This document shows positions 34,740-43,731 of a stretch of 64,000 nt of DNA, in pieces; the stretch's first letter is position 1, and each line of letters begins with the position of its first letter. The position numbers and the translations under genes are program-made. The DNA comes from Deltaproteobacteria bacterium (GTDB lineage Bacteria; Myxococcota; Myxococcia; SLRQ01). Under the pieces are notes generated by a model. It saw nothing but the letters and a program-made list of their open reading frames with translations, did not search any database and was not told where the DNA came from. Location: contig JARGFU010000003.1 in the NCBI GenBank assembly GCA_029210625.1, forward strand, positions 124,001 to 188,000, in the 5' to 3' direction.

Positions 34740-37145
34740 GTGAACCACCGACACCATCGCTCGCTCTCGTCCCTCTCCCTGCTCCTCTTCCTGGGCGCCC
34801 TGGCCTGTGGTCCCAAGGGTGGGGGAGGGGGCGGGGAGCCGGTGGTCCTCGAGCCCGGGCCGCTGCAGGCAGCCGCCGTGGTGCGGGTGCTGGACCTCCC
34901 GGTCGGGCAGCCCACCTCCGGCTACATGCAGTCCGAGGCCCTGGGAGGACAGCACCCCCTGGACGACCCGGGCAGCGCCTTCGCCGAGGCCTTCCCCGCG
35001 ACCCGCGGCCTGCAGTCGGCGCCGACGGCGCGGGTCGTGCTCCTCGACAACGGCCACACCCACCTCGCCATCGTCCGCCTGGACATGATCTACATCAACT
35101 GGGAGCTCACCGAGCGGGTCCAGCGCCTGGCCCGGGAGCAGCTCGGCCTGGACCTCGAGGGCAAGCTGCTCCTCAACGCCACCCACACCCACGCCGCCGG
35201 CTGCCGGCTCTCCCAGCAGAGCCTGGAGGCGCCGCTGGTGAACACCCGCCCCGAGGGGGAGCGGCACGCCTGGGCCCACGGCGGCGACACCTACTCCGAG
35301 GAGGCCATGCGCCGGGTGGCCGGCAACATCGTCGACGCCCTCGGCGCCGCCCGCGACGCCCTCCAGCCGGCCGCCATCGGCCACGCCTTCGGCGAGAACC
35401 TCACCGCGGCCCGGGACCGGCGCTGCGAGAACGACTTCCTCTACGGCGCGGGCGACCACGACACCCGGGTGAGCGTCATCCGGATCGACGCGGCCGACTC
35501 CGGCGACCCCATCGCCGTGCTCTTCCAGCACCCCATGCACGGCACCATCTACGGCGCCGAGAGCCGCAACCTCTCGGTCGACGCCCCCGGGCACGCCGAG
35601 TATGCGGTGGAGGAGGGCTTCGACCGGCCGGTGGTGGCGGTCTACCTGCAGGGCGCGGCGGGGGACGTCTCGCCCGCCGGCGACGTCCGCGGCCACTCGG
35701 ACTCGCAGGCCATGGCCCGGGTGGGGTGGGATCTGGCCCGGACGGTGCTCGAGCTGCACCCGACCATCGAGACCCGCACCGAGATCGTCCTCGACTCCCT
35801 CGAGCGCCGGGTGGCCACCACCTACGACGATCTGGGCTACGTCGGAGACGAGTTCCTCTACGACGGCGGGATGCTCTGCAACACGATCTACGGCTACTGC
35901 GGCCAGGAGGAGGGCATCCTCAAGGACGACGTCTGGTGCGTGGCGCCGGCGATCGAGGGCAAGGGCAAGTACGCCACCTGGATGGCCGCGGCCCGGATCG
36001 GGGATCTGCACCTGATCACCCTCCCGGGCGAGCCCCTCACCGAGGTGGGGCGCCGGATGCTCGCCAACGCCGCCGAGGAGGGGGCCACCGACACCCTGCT
36101 GCTCGGCTACGCCATGGACCACGACGGCTACATCCTGACCGAGGACGACTGGCTGGCCGGGGGCTACGAGACGACCATCACCCTCTGGGGCTGGCGCCAC
36201 GGGGACTACCTCCTGGCCCAGGGACGGGACCTGCTCCACGAGCTGCGCTTCGGCGAGGCCCTCGATCTGCGGCCGGTGACTCCCCCGGTCTTCCGGCCCG
36301 TGGACGACCCGCCCTACGCGCCCACGGCGTCCACCCTCGCGCCGGCGGTGGCGGTGGACGTGCCGGCCACCCTCGGCCGCATGACCGAGGTGCGCTTCGC
36401 CTTCCACGGCGGCGACCCGGCCCTGGGGCACCCCGAGGTGCTCCTCGAGCGCCAGGCGGGCGGCGGCTTCGAGCCGGTCCTCACCGGCGGCTGGCGCAAG
36501 GTCTCCTCCCTGACCGCCGGCAGCATCCCCCTGATCTACACGCCCACGCCCACCCCCAAGGAGGCCCCCGACGCCGCGAGCCGCGAGCACCTCTGGGAGG
36601 CCGTCTGGGCCTCGGGGCCCGCGCTCCCCGCGGGCGACTACCGCCTGCGGGTCCTCGGGCGCCACCAGCTGGGCGGCGGCGCGGAGCCCTACGAGCTGAT
36701 CAGCCAGACGATGACCGTGGAGCCCTCCCGGACCCTGGAGGTGGACCTCGAGGTGCGGGCGGGCTCCACCCTCTGGGCGACCCTGCGCTACCCCTCCAAC
36801 GCGCCGATGGGCTCCGGGCTGCGCGGCAGTGAGGACTGGCAGATCGGCGGCTTCCCGATGATCTCCCCCCACTGGGCGCCGCCCTTCCTCCCGGTCACCG
36901 AGGGCGGGCAGTCCGCGGCGCCGGCCACCGTCGCGGCCACCGGCACCTCGCCCCTGCCCCTGAACCTCGTCTTCGATCCGAGCCCCGAGCCCTCCGGCCG
37001 CAGCTACGGCCCGGGGGAGGGCCCCGGCTTCTCGGCCCTCCTGCCGCCGGGGACCGGCTGGGAGCTCACCCTGCCAGCGGGCGCGCTCACCGACGCCCAC
37101 GGCAACACCCACGCCGCGATCTCGGTCAGCCTGAGCGCGCCCTGA
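34740..37145 (+). CDS. Neutral/alkaline ceramidase-family lipoprotein (801 aa)
   Basis: Homologue of the neutral ceramidases, which cleave the amide bond of ceramides. Markers are the zinc-site motifs NATHTHAAG and QHPMHGT, and GAAGDVSP with S311 matching the catalytic serine of the Pseudomonas enzyme. The C-terminal immunoglobulin-like part is also present (PRTLEVDLEV region). An N-terminal lipoprotein signal (MNHRHHRS, lipobox LGALAC) and a Gly linker place it outside the cytoplasm. GTG 34740 was preferred for promoter spacing and signal shape; ATG 34728 adds four residues and has GGAGGG 11 nt upstream. Its stop abuts that of the CotH gene with no gap (TGATCA). Confidence 0.88.
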   Translation: MNHRHHRSLSSLSLLLFLGALACGPKGGGGGGEPVVLEPGPLQAAAVVRVLDLPVGQPTSGYMQSEALGGQHPLDDPGSAFAEAFPATRGLQSAPTARVVLLDNGHTHLAIVRLDMIYINWELTERVQRLAREQLGLDLEGKLLLNATHTHAAGCRLSQQSLEAPLVNTRPEGERHAWAHGGDTYSEEAMRRVAGNIVDALGAARDALQPAAIGHAFGENLTAARDRRCENDFLYGAGDHDTRVSVIRIDAADSGDPIAVLFQHPMHGTIYGAESRNLSVDAPGHAEYAVEEGFDRPVVAVYLQGAAGDVSPAGDVRGHSDSQAMARVGWDLARTVLELHPTIETRTEIVLDSLERRVATTYDDLGYVGDEFLYDGGMLCNTIYGYCGQEEGILKDDVWCVAPAIEGKGKYATWMAAARIGDLHLITLPGEPLTEVGRRMLANAAEEGATDTLLLGYAMDHDGYILTEDDWLAGGYETTITLWGWRHGDYLLAQGRDLLHELRFGEALDLRPVTPPVFRPVDDPPYAPTASTLAPAVAVDVPATLGRMTEVRFAFHGGDPALGHPEVLLERQAGGGFEPVLTGGWRKVSSLTAGSIPLIYTPTPTPKEAPDAASREHLWEAVWASGPALPAGDYRLRVLGRHQLGGGAEPYELISQTMTVEPSRTLEVDLEVRAGSTLWATLRYPSNAPMGSGLRGSEDWQIGGFPMISPHWAPPFLPVTEGGQSAAPATVAATGTSPLPLNLVFDPSPEPSGRSYGPGEGPGFSALLPPGTGWELTLPAGALTDAHGNTHAAISVSLSAP

Positions 37146-38555
37146 TCAGGGGGCCAGCGCCGCCTCGACCGCGGCCCGCCGCGCGGCGAGGTGGGGGAGG
37201 ATCCCGAGGCTGCCCTCGACCGAGTCGCCGAAGACGCCCGGGGTCGGAGGGAGGGTGGAGAAGGGCGGGGTCTCCGTGCTCTCGGGGCCGACCACGTAGG
37301 GCGCGATGAGCTCGTGGTAGGCCTGCGCCAGGGGCGTGACGGTGGCCTCGGCCAGGGGGCCGTCGACGAGCGCCCGGAGGTGCTCCTGGTAGCGGGCGCG
37401 GTAGACGGGATCGTCGAGGAGGCGCCGGATCAGGGGCCACTCGCTGCCGATCTCGTCGAGGAGCACCGAGTCGGCGTTCGTCGCCATCGGGGAGTCCCGG
37501 TGCTTGAGGGCCTCGTTCAGATCCCAGGGGATCCACACGATCCGGCCGCCCTGCGAGGGATCGCCGTAGAGGTAGTAGTTGTGGGTCATCCAGCCGTAGG
37601 TGTCCCAGTTCTCCAGGACCTGGTTGGCGGCCAGCCAGAGGAGGAAGCCCTCGACGTCGAAGGCCGCCTCCAGGTTCGCCCGCCAGGTGGCGGCGTCCGT
37701 GGTGGCGGCGTTCAGCGCGGCGATGGCGGCCTCCACGTCGGCGGTGTCGCCCGAGGTCTCGTTGGTCTTCTTCTCGAAGGCCGCGGCGTCGAAGCGGGTC
37801 CAGTGGGCGGCGTCTCCCTCGGGCTTGTAGAGGTTGCCGGTGTCGTCGGCGAACTGGCTTCCGAGCACCTCGTCGGCGGGGTCATCGATCATCGTGTAGA
37901 GGCCGGCGAAGACCGGCCCCTCACCGAGATCGAAGTAGACCCGCACGAAGGCGCCCCGGGCGGCGGGGACGCCCGCCGAGCGGAAGAGGTCGGCCGCCAG
38001 CTTGTCGCGCATCAGGGACTCGTCGGCGAAGCCGTTGCTGAAGGTCATCTTCTTGAAGCCGAAGAAGCGCTGGTTCACGGTCTCCGGCGTGTCGTCGCTG
38101 AACTTGTCGAAGTTCAGCCGGAAGGCCTTCTTGTCCACGCCCCGCTCGTAGGCGAAGCGCAGGGAGGAGTTGCCCTTGTAGCGCATGCCCACCCGCTCCC
38201 AGCGCAGCCCCTCGTACTCGAGGTCCACCTCGACCCAGGCCGGGTCCGCGGTGCTCCCCCCCGGAGGCGGGCGCGTCGAGAGGAGCTGATCCAGGTCGTC
38301 CTGCATCGCCTGCCAGGTCTCGGCGCCGATGATCAGATCGAGGCGCCGCACGGCCGTGTCGTCGAAGAGGAGGTCGTAGTCGGGGGCCTCGCCCTTGCAG
38401 TGGCTGGCCACTGTCCAGTGCGCGGGGCGCTCGAGGTCGGCGGGATCGGCGGCGCAGAGCCCGCTCCCGCCGCCTCCCGCGCCGCTCGCCGTGCAGCCTC
38501 CGAGGGGCAGGAGGGGGAGGAGGAGGGCGGCGAGGAGGGGTGGACGCAATCTCAT
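37146..38555 (-). CDS. CotH-family kinase-like lipoprotein (469 aa)
   Basis: Resembles the CotH proteins, an atypical protein-kinase fold first known from spore coats and widespread as secreted proteins. Segments typical of the family are visible: VGMRYKGNSSL, KKAFRLNFDKF, KMTFSNGFADESLMRDKLAADLFR, YKPEGD and WIPWDLNEAL. A lipoprotein signal (lipobox LGGC) and a Gly/Ser linker precede the domain. ATG 38555 is used; a GTG at 38570 in frame would add five residues. Whether it phosphorylates a secreted partner is not visible from sequence. Confidence 0.85.
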   Translation of the reverse strand: MRLRPPLLAALLLPLLPLGGCTASGAGGGGSGLCAADPADLERPAHWTVASHCKGEAPDYDLLFDDTAVRRLDLIIGAETWQAMQDDLDQLLSTRPPPGGSTADPAWVEVDLEYEGLRWERVGMRYKGNSSLRFAYERGVDKKAFRLNFDKFSDDTPETVNQRFFGFKKMTFSNGFADESLMRDKLAADLFRSAGVPAARGAFVRVYFDLGEGPVFAGLYTMIDDPADEVLGSQFADDTGNLYKPEGDAAHWTRFDAAAFEKKTNETSGDTADVEAAIAALNAATTDAATWRANLEAAFDVEGFLLWLAANQVLENWDTYGWMTHNYYLYGDPSQGGRIVWIPWDLNEALKHRDSPMATNADSVLLDEIGSEWPLIRRLLDDPVYRARYQEHLRALVDGPLAEATVTPLAQAYHELIAPYVVGPESTETPPFSTLPPTPGVFGDSVEGSLGILPHLAARRAAVEAALAP

Positions 38556-38601
38556 GAAGGGCGAGGACACCTGGGCTGGAGGGAAGTAAAGCGCGCCGGG
38601 A

Positions 38602-39261
38602 TCACTCCTCGGGGGGCAGCTCCATGTCGCCCTCCCCGGAGGTGTCGGCCAGGTCCTTGTAGCGCCCGATGGCGTCGAGGTGGACGACCTTGCCGCCCTC
38701 GCTCCAGAGGAGGAGGCGGTGGGCGCCGCTGCCGACCACCGTCACCGGGCGGCCGGCGATCTCGTGGGGGACCATCTTGTAGAAGACCGTGCGCTCCTGC
38801 TCGTCCGCCGGGCGGGGCCGCGTCTGCTCACGGGCCTTCTTCAGCGCCTCGAGGAGCTTCTTGCCGCGCAGCAGCTTCGGCAGATCGGTGTCGCCCACCA
38901 GGCGGCCGGGGAGCCTCGCCTCGCCCTCGCCGTCCGGCAGGACGAAGGTCACCTTCTTCCCCAGGTTCGGGGCGTCCTGCCGGGCGATGGTCCAGGCGGC
39001 CGGACCGAGCATCAGCGCCTCGCCCAGGTAGGGCAGGGCGTCGTTGGGGCGGCCGGCGATGACGGCGTCGAGGAGGGTCCGGCAGCGCGCCTCCTCGTCG
39101 GCGTCCGGCACCACCACCCCGGGGCCCACGGGGAGCGCGGAGGCCGCCGGCCGGGGTGGCGGCAGAGGAGCGGGCTCGGGGGCCTGACCCCCCGCGCAGC
39201 CCGTCAGCAGGAGCGCGCCCAGCAGCTTCAGCCCCGAGGTCCACCCGTACGCGTTGCCCAT
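38602..39261 (-). CDS. Lipoprotein of unknown function downstream of the T2SS operon (219 aa)
   Basis: A lipoprotein signal (lipobox LLTGC) is followed by a Pro/Ala-rich linker and a compact domain with no recognisable family (CRTLLDAVIAGRPNDALPYLGEAL, VVGSGAHRLLLWSEGGKVVHLDAIGRYKDL). It lies 33 bp after gspN on the same strand and could be co-transcribed. A CCCCGAAAGGGG mini-hairpin and AAGGGGA precede the ATG, so it may also have its own start. Confidence 0.7.
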   Translation of the reverse strand: MGNAYGWTSGLKLLGALLLTGCAGGQAPEPAPLPPPRPAASALPVGPGVVVPDADEEARCRTLLDAVIAGRPNDALPYLGEALMLGPAAWTIARQDAPNLGKKVTFVLPDGEGEARLPGRLVGDTDLPKLLRGKKLLEALKKAREQTRPRPADEQERTVFYKMVPHEIAGRPVTVVGSGAHRLLLWSEGGKVVHLDAIGRYKDLADTSGEGDMELPPEE

Positions 39262-39294
39262 CCTGGAGATCCCCTTTCGGGGAAGCAGGATAGC

Positions 39295-40248
39295 TCAGCG
39301 CTTCTTGCGCGGGGGGGTGCGCCCCTCGCGGTGGGGCGCGAAGTTCGGCCGCCCGAGGGGGCCGGAGAGGTCGTAGGCGTAGTAGTCGTCCTTGTCCTTC
39401 GCGCCCTCGAGCATGGCCTTCGCCAGCCCGGCGAGGGTCGCGTTGGCCTTCCAGAAGGCGTCGGTGGGCTTGAAGCGCAGCTGGAGATCGCCACGGGAGG
39501 TCGCCAGCAGGGGGCGCAGCTCGATGCTGCCCGCGATCTCGGCGGCGAGATCCTTGCCGTCGATCTCCAGGGGCGGCACGAAGTCGAGCTTGCCCTTCTC
39601 GGCGGTGACGTTGAGCTCGAAGGTGCCCAGGTCCATGCCAGGCACGGTGAAGCCCTTGATCATCCCGCCGCCGAACTGGGCGCCGGCGATCTCGAGGCGA
39701 CCCCCGCCGTCGAGAGCGGTGGGGAGGTTCTGTGGCAGGACGAGGTCGAGCTCGCCGCTCACGTTGCCGGCGAAGCCCAGCCCCACCTTGTCCCAGACCG
39801 AGCCGAGCTCGCCCAGGGCGAGGCTCTGGATGGCGAGGACGGCGTTGATCCGGTTCTCGTCGAGGAGGGAGACGTCCCCCTCGATGGCGCCCTTGCCCTC
39901 ACCGAGGGCGATGGCCACGGCGGCGGTGGGGCTCCCGAAGAGGCTGGCGAGGGGCTTGAGCCGCACCCTCACCTGCTCGAGGGTCAGGACGAAGTCCTCC
40001 TTGCCCGGCTTGGTGGCGGGGAAGGTGAGGGTCACGGACTCGGCGGAGAGGCCGGTGATCCAGTAGGGGGCGAGGGAGTCGACCTCCACCCGGGCGCCGA
40101 TGGCCTCCTCGGCGGAGGCGAGCACCCGGTCACCGATCACCTCGTAGGGGAAGGAGTAGTAGAGGGTCACGCCGAAGGCGAGGAGGAAGACGAGCCCGTA
40201 GCCCAGGGTCTTCTTCAGCCAGCGGCCCACGGTCCGGACGGCGCTCAC
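39295..40248 (-). CDS. gspN: Type II secretion protein GspN (317 aa)
   Basis: Last gene of the T2SS operon. It has a single N-terminal TM helix (about 15-32) and an AsmA-like periplasmic beta domain built of repeated amphipathic strands (VRVRLKPLASLFG, GAIEGDVSLLDE, GRLEIAGAQFGGG). This is the GspN type found in deltaproteobacteria. It is longer than the enterobacterial protein and ends in a basic RKKR tail. It begins 1 bp after the gspM stop, so it is translationally coupled. Its exact role in the inner-membrane platform is unclear. Confidence 0.85.
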   Translation of the reverse strand: MSAVRTVGRWLKKTLGYGLVFLLAFGVTLYYSFPYEVIGDRVLASAEEAIGARVEVDSLAPYWITGLSAESVTLTFPATKPGKEDFVLTLEQVRVRLKPLASLFGSPTAAVAIALGEGKGAIEGDVSLLDENRINAVLAIQSLALGELGSVWDKVGLGFAGNVSGELDLVLPQNLPTALDGGGRLEIAGAQFGGGMIKGFTVPGMDLGTFELNVTAEKGKLDFVPPLEIDGKDLAAEIAGSIELRPLLATSRGDLQLRFKPTDAFWKANATLAGLAKAMLEGAKDKDDYYAYDLSGPLGRPNFAPHREGRTPPRKKR

Positions 40249-40249
40249 G

Positions 40250-40807
40250 CTACTTCCCCTCCAGCGTGTAGGACGCGAGGGTGAAGGTCGCGTCGACCTT
40301 CTCCTTCTCGTTGAACTTCTTGCGCAGCCGCAGCTTGCTCACCTTCACCACCCCCTTGGTGCGGGCCAGGCCGTTGAGGATGGCCGAGAGCTTGTCGATG
40401 GGCAGGGGCTCGAGGCTGACGTCCACGGCGGTCTCGGTGATGCCCTCCTTGGTGGCGGGCCGCCGGGGGGTCATCTTGGCGATCGAGACCCCCTGGCCGC
40501 GGGCGAGCTCCTCCATCACCGAGACCAGGGAGACGTTCCCGGCGCCGCGAAGCTTCGACTCCAGGCGGCGGCGGCCGGCCTCGGCCTCCCGGTAGCCCGA
40601 GGAGAACTGCAGGACCTGGGCGAGCCCCTCCTGCTTGACCGAGATCCGGGACTCGGCCTCGGCCAGGGAGCCGCGGACGCTCACCACCCCGAGGGTGACG
40701 AGGAGGAGGACGAGGGCGCCGCAGGCGCCGCCGAGGAGGGCCTGCTCGCGCGGCGAGAGCCGCGAGGCCGCCATCCGCACCTGATCGATCATGCTTCCTG
40801 CCGCCAT
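40250..40807 (-). CDS. gspM: Type II secretion protein GspM (185 aa)
   Basis: Inner-membrane platform protein that pairs with GspL. It has a short cytoplasmic start, one TM helix (ALLGGACGALVLLLVTLGVV), a coiled-coil segment (AEAESRISVKQEGLAQVL) and a ferredoxin-like periplasmic domain (VDVSLEPLPIDKLSAILNGLA). ATG 40807 overlaps the gspL stop by one base (TGATG); an upstream in-frame ATG at 40819 is less likely. Confidence 0.85.
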   Translation of the reverse strand: MAAGSMIDQVRMAASRLSPREQALLGGACGALVLLLVTLGVVSVRGSLAEAESRISVKQEGLAQVLQFSSGYREAEAGRRRLESKLRGAGNVSLVSVMEELARGQGVSIAKMTPRRPATKEGITETAVDVSLEPLPIDKLSAILNGLARTKGVVKVSKLRLRKKFNEKEKVDATFTLASYTLEGK

Positions 40808-42414
40808 CAGCCCATGCATCCTTCGGTGAGTGCCGCGTCCACGTTGAACTCGATCCGGTCCGACTTCTTGGCCTGCCGGGTCTGCCCCTGGGAGACCTCG
40901 GTGAAGCAGGCGTAGCCCTCGAGGGCCTCGACCACCTTCGAGACCTTGTCGAAGGAGTCGGCCTCGCCGGCCAGGCGGACCTTGTTGGTCCCGATGTCCA
41001 GCTCCGTCAGGTCGATGCCCTCCACCTTTCGCAGCCGCTCGGTCACCTCCACCAGCACCTCACCGGCCGCGACCTCGGGGACCGAGCCGCCGCCGACCTG
41101 CGAGCCCTTCAGGCGGGAGATGGCGTCGTCGGGGTTGGTGTAGCACTCCCCGAGGACCTTCTCGGTGAGGGTGCAGAGGGCGTCGTCCACCTGGGCCTCC
41201 CGGGCCGCGAGGGTGGCGAAGCTCGCGTAGATGTTCAGGCCCACCAGGCCGAGCACCACCACCGCGAGCATCGTCAGCTTGCCGATGCTGTCCTTGAGGT
41301 AGGAGAGGTCGCCCTTGAAGTGGAACTCGCCGGTCCGCAGGTTCACCTGCCGGCTGCCGCCGGCCTGGAGGGCGAGGGACATGGCGAGGCCTGCGCCGGG
41401 ATCGCCTCGCAGGTCGGGGTTCACCTCGACGGTGCTGCCCTCGATGGGGAAGGGGTCGAGGAGCACCACCTCGCAGGCCAGCTCGCGGGCGAGGTGCCGG
41501 GCCAGCCCCGGGAGGCGGGCGGTGCCGCCGCAGAGGTGGATCCGGAAGATCTTCTGGTGGCTGCGGGCCCGGTGGGCGAAGAAGGCCTGCCGGACGTTGC
41601 GGACCAGGGGCGCGAGGCCGGCCTGGAGGTGGGCCGAGAGGCGGGCCGCCTCCTCGTCGCCGGGCGCGACCAGCAGCGAGCCGTGGAGCAGCTTCAGCGC
41701 CTCGGCCTCGTCCCGATCGATGCCCTCGCCCTTGGCGAGCGCCCGGGTGAGGGCGTCGCCCCCGAGGGGGAAGCTCTGGGCCGCCCGGACCTCGCCGGCG
41801 CCCTCGAAGATGAGGAGCTCGGTCGAGCCGGCGCCGATGTCGAGGACCGCCTCGGTGGTGGCCTCGGGATCGAGGGTGGGCTCCCGGGGCCCGAGCACGC
41901 CGCTGGCGAAGAGGCTGTGATAGGCCAGGCCCGAGTGGGTCACCACCCGGGGGTCGAGGCCGGCCTCGGCGAGGACCTCGAGGATCTCCCGGAGGAAGTC
42001 CTTGCGCACCACCGTGACCAGCACCAGGGTGCCCTCCTCGCCCTGGCCGATGATCTGGTGATCGAAGACCACCTCGTCGAGGCCGAAGGGGAGCTGGTCC
42101 TCCAGCTCGAAGGGGAGGGTCTGCTCGATCCGCCGCTGGTCGGAGAAGGGGAGCTCCAGGAGGTGGGTGCTCGTATGCCGCCCGGGCAGCACCGCGTGGA
42201 TGGCGTCGGCCTTGAGGCCGCCGGTCTCCTCCCGCATCCGCTCCAGCGCCTCGGCCAGGCGCTTCGGGTAGCTGAGCTTCGCCTCGCCCTCGCCCTCGGG
42301 CGCGAGGACCGTGCTCCGGTAATCGCGCACCGCGCTCTGGCGGAAGGTGCTCTCCAGCCACACGCCCTTGAGGGAGTGAGTGCCGAGGTCGAGTCCGAGG
42401 ATCCGTCTTGCCAC
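40807..42414 (-). CDS. gspL: Type II secretion protein GspL, PilM-like actin fold (535 aa)
   Basis: A platform protein linking the GspE ATPase to GspM. The cytoplasmic part (1-370) is an actin-like domain with intact PilM-type phosphate motifs (ILGLDLGTHSLKG, LDIGAGSTELLI, CGGTARLPGL) and so resembles PilM more than classical GspL. A TM helix (LAVVVLGLVGLNIYASF) and a PilN-like periplasmic domain follow. It looks like a PilM-PilN fusion. The GTG start at 42414 follows AGGAGAAG, 1 bp after the gspK stop. Confidence 0.88.
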   Translation of the reverse strand: MARRILGLDLGTHSLKGVWLESTFRQSAVRDYRSTVLAPEGEGEAKLSYPKRLAEALERMREETGGLKADAIHAVLPGRHTSTHLLELPFSDQRRIEQTLPFELEDQLPFGLDEVVFDHQIIGQGEEGTLVLVTVVRKDFLREILEVLAEAGLDPRVVTHSGLAYHSLFASGVLGPREPTLDPEATTEAVLDIGAGSTELLIFEGAGEVRAAQSFPLGGDALTRALAKGEGIDRDEAEALKLLHGSLLVAPGDEEAARLSAHLQAGLAPLVRNVRQAFFAHRARSHQKIFRIHLCGGTARLPGLARHLARELACEVVLLDPFPIEGSTVEVNPDLRGDPGAGLAMSLALQAGGSRQVNLRTGEFHFKGDLSYLKDSIGKLTMLAVVVLGLVGLNIYASFATLAAREAQVDDALCTLTEKVLGECYTNPDDAISRLKGSQVGGGSVPEVAAGEVLVEVTERLRKVEGIDLTELDIGTNKVRLAGEADSFDKVSKVVEALEGYACFTEVSQGQTRQAKKSDRIEFNVDAALTEGCMG

Positions 42415-42415
42415 G

Positions 42416-43726
42416 CTACTTCTCCTGCCAGTGGACGAGCCGCCCCATGGGGTGGCTGCCGTCCATGCGCACCACGGCGATGAAGGTGCGGGTGACGTCA
42501 CCCACCTCGCCGGTCGCCTCGATGGTGAAGGTCTTGGACGAGGCCCCGAAGATCGCGTTGGGGCCGGTCCAGATGTAGGGGTTCACCGCCACGCCCACGC
42601 CCTCGAGCAGGGACCGGAAGGTCTGGGGCTGCAGGCCCACCCAGGGCATGGCGGCACGTGAGAGCTGGATCTGCTCCCAGAGGTTGGTCATCAGGATCGG
42701 GTCCTGGCACTGCTGGACCCCCAGGAGGGGGTCCTCGGAGGCGATGACCAGCTTCATGCACAGATCGAGGGGGTTCTTCGGCGTGACGTTCAGCTTCGCG
42801 TTCTTGTCGGTGTAGACCGTCAGCCGGTCACCGAAGGCCGCCATGAAGTCGTCGTCGACGCCGGCGATCTGGTAGAGCTCCTCGTAGCTGTCGAGGGGCG
42901 CGTTCTTCGGCTCGTAGGGGGGGTCGTACTTCGAGTAGAGGTAGCCCTCGTCGCCCGCACCCTCGGCCATCTCCGGCCCCTGGGCGCCCATGATCAGGTT
43001 GCTCTGCATCTGATCGGCGTCGATGTAGTCGCGCAGGGCCACCACCAGGTCCGGGCGGGTCAGCTTCACCCCGTGCCGGTTCTCCTCGTCGAAGAGGAAG
43101 TCGTAGCGGGGGTCCTGGATCAGGCTCATCAGCTGGAGGAGCGCCGCCTTCGACTGCGAGCCCAGGGCGTCGAGCTGGTTGATGTTGATCCGCCCCTCCT
43201 CGTCGTTGATCTCGGCCCGGCAGCCGCCGTCGAAGTCACCGAAGGAGGCCTTGGGCATCCCGTCGGGGTCGAGCACGTCCGAGGGATCCGGCGGCTTGCC
43301 GGCCATCTGCACCAGCATCTGCACCATCCCGCAGTCGATGGGGATCAGCTCCCAGAGCCGGATGCCCAGGCCGCCGCTCTGGCCCTGCTGGGCGGTGGGA
43401 TCGGCCGCCGGGGTCGCCCCCCCGCCCGCCATCCCGATCAGCTCGGAGAGGCCGGGGATCTGCTGGGAGTCGAGCTGGGTCTGGAAGGAGAGGATCAGCC
43501 GGGAGAGGTCGACGGCGGAGCGGGCCAGGTACTCGGCCCGCAGGGCGTCCCGGGCGTTCGCCGCCAGGTGCATGCTCACTCGCTCGCGGTAGGTGAACTC
43601 CACCGCCACCGCGGTCAGCACGGCGATGACGGCGGTCACCATGATCAGGGCGACCCCGCGCTCGGAGGCGCGCAGGCCTGCCCCACGGGCGGCCTTCTTG
43701 CGCTTCCTGGGGGTGGGGGTGGCCAT
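42416..43726 (-). CDS. gspK: Minor pseudopilin GspK (436 aa)
   Basis: Largest pseudopilin, which caps the T2SS pseudopilus. A basic leader (RKRKKAARG...) leads to ERG/VALIMVTAVIAVL, the prepilin-peptidase site. As usual for GspK, the conserved Glu at +5 is missing. The globular part includes the typical DEEGRININQLD and helix-hairpin-helix-like LDSYEELYQIAGV. ATG 43726 is used; GTG 43735 overlaps the gspJ stop as GTGA and is an alternative. Confidence 0.88.
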   Translation of the reverse strand: MATPTPRKRKKAARGAGLRASERGVALIMVTAVIAVLTAVAVEFTYRERVSMHLAANARDALRAEYLARSAVDLSRLILSFQTQLDSQQIPGLSELIGMAGGGATPAADPTAQQGQSGGLGIRLWELIPIDCGMVQMLVQMAGKPPDPSDVLDPDGMPKASFGDFDGGCRAEINDEEGRININQLDALGSQSKAALLQLMSLIQDPRYDFLFDEENRHGVKLTRPDLVVALRDYIDADQMQSNLIMGAQGPEMAEGAGDEGYLYSKYDPPYEPKNAPLDSYEELYQIAGVDDDFMAAFGDRLTVYTDKNAKLNVTPKNPLDLCMKLVIASEDPLLGVQQCQDPILMTNLWEQIQLSRAAMPWVGLQPQTFRSLLEGVGVAVNPYIWTGPNAIFGASSKTFTIEATGEVGDVTRTFIAVVRMDGSHPMGRLVHWQEK

Positions 43727-43731
43727 GGTCG

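Noticed and set aside
37143-37148. TGATCA back-to-back stop codons as a special signal
   Set aside because: A palindromic TGATCA is the natural result of two convergent TGA stops abutting; no other structure supports a function.
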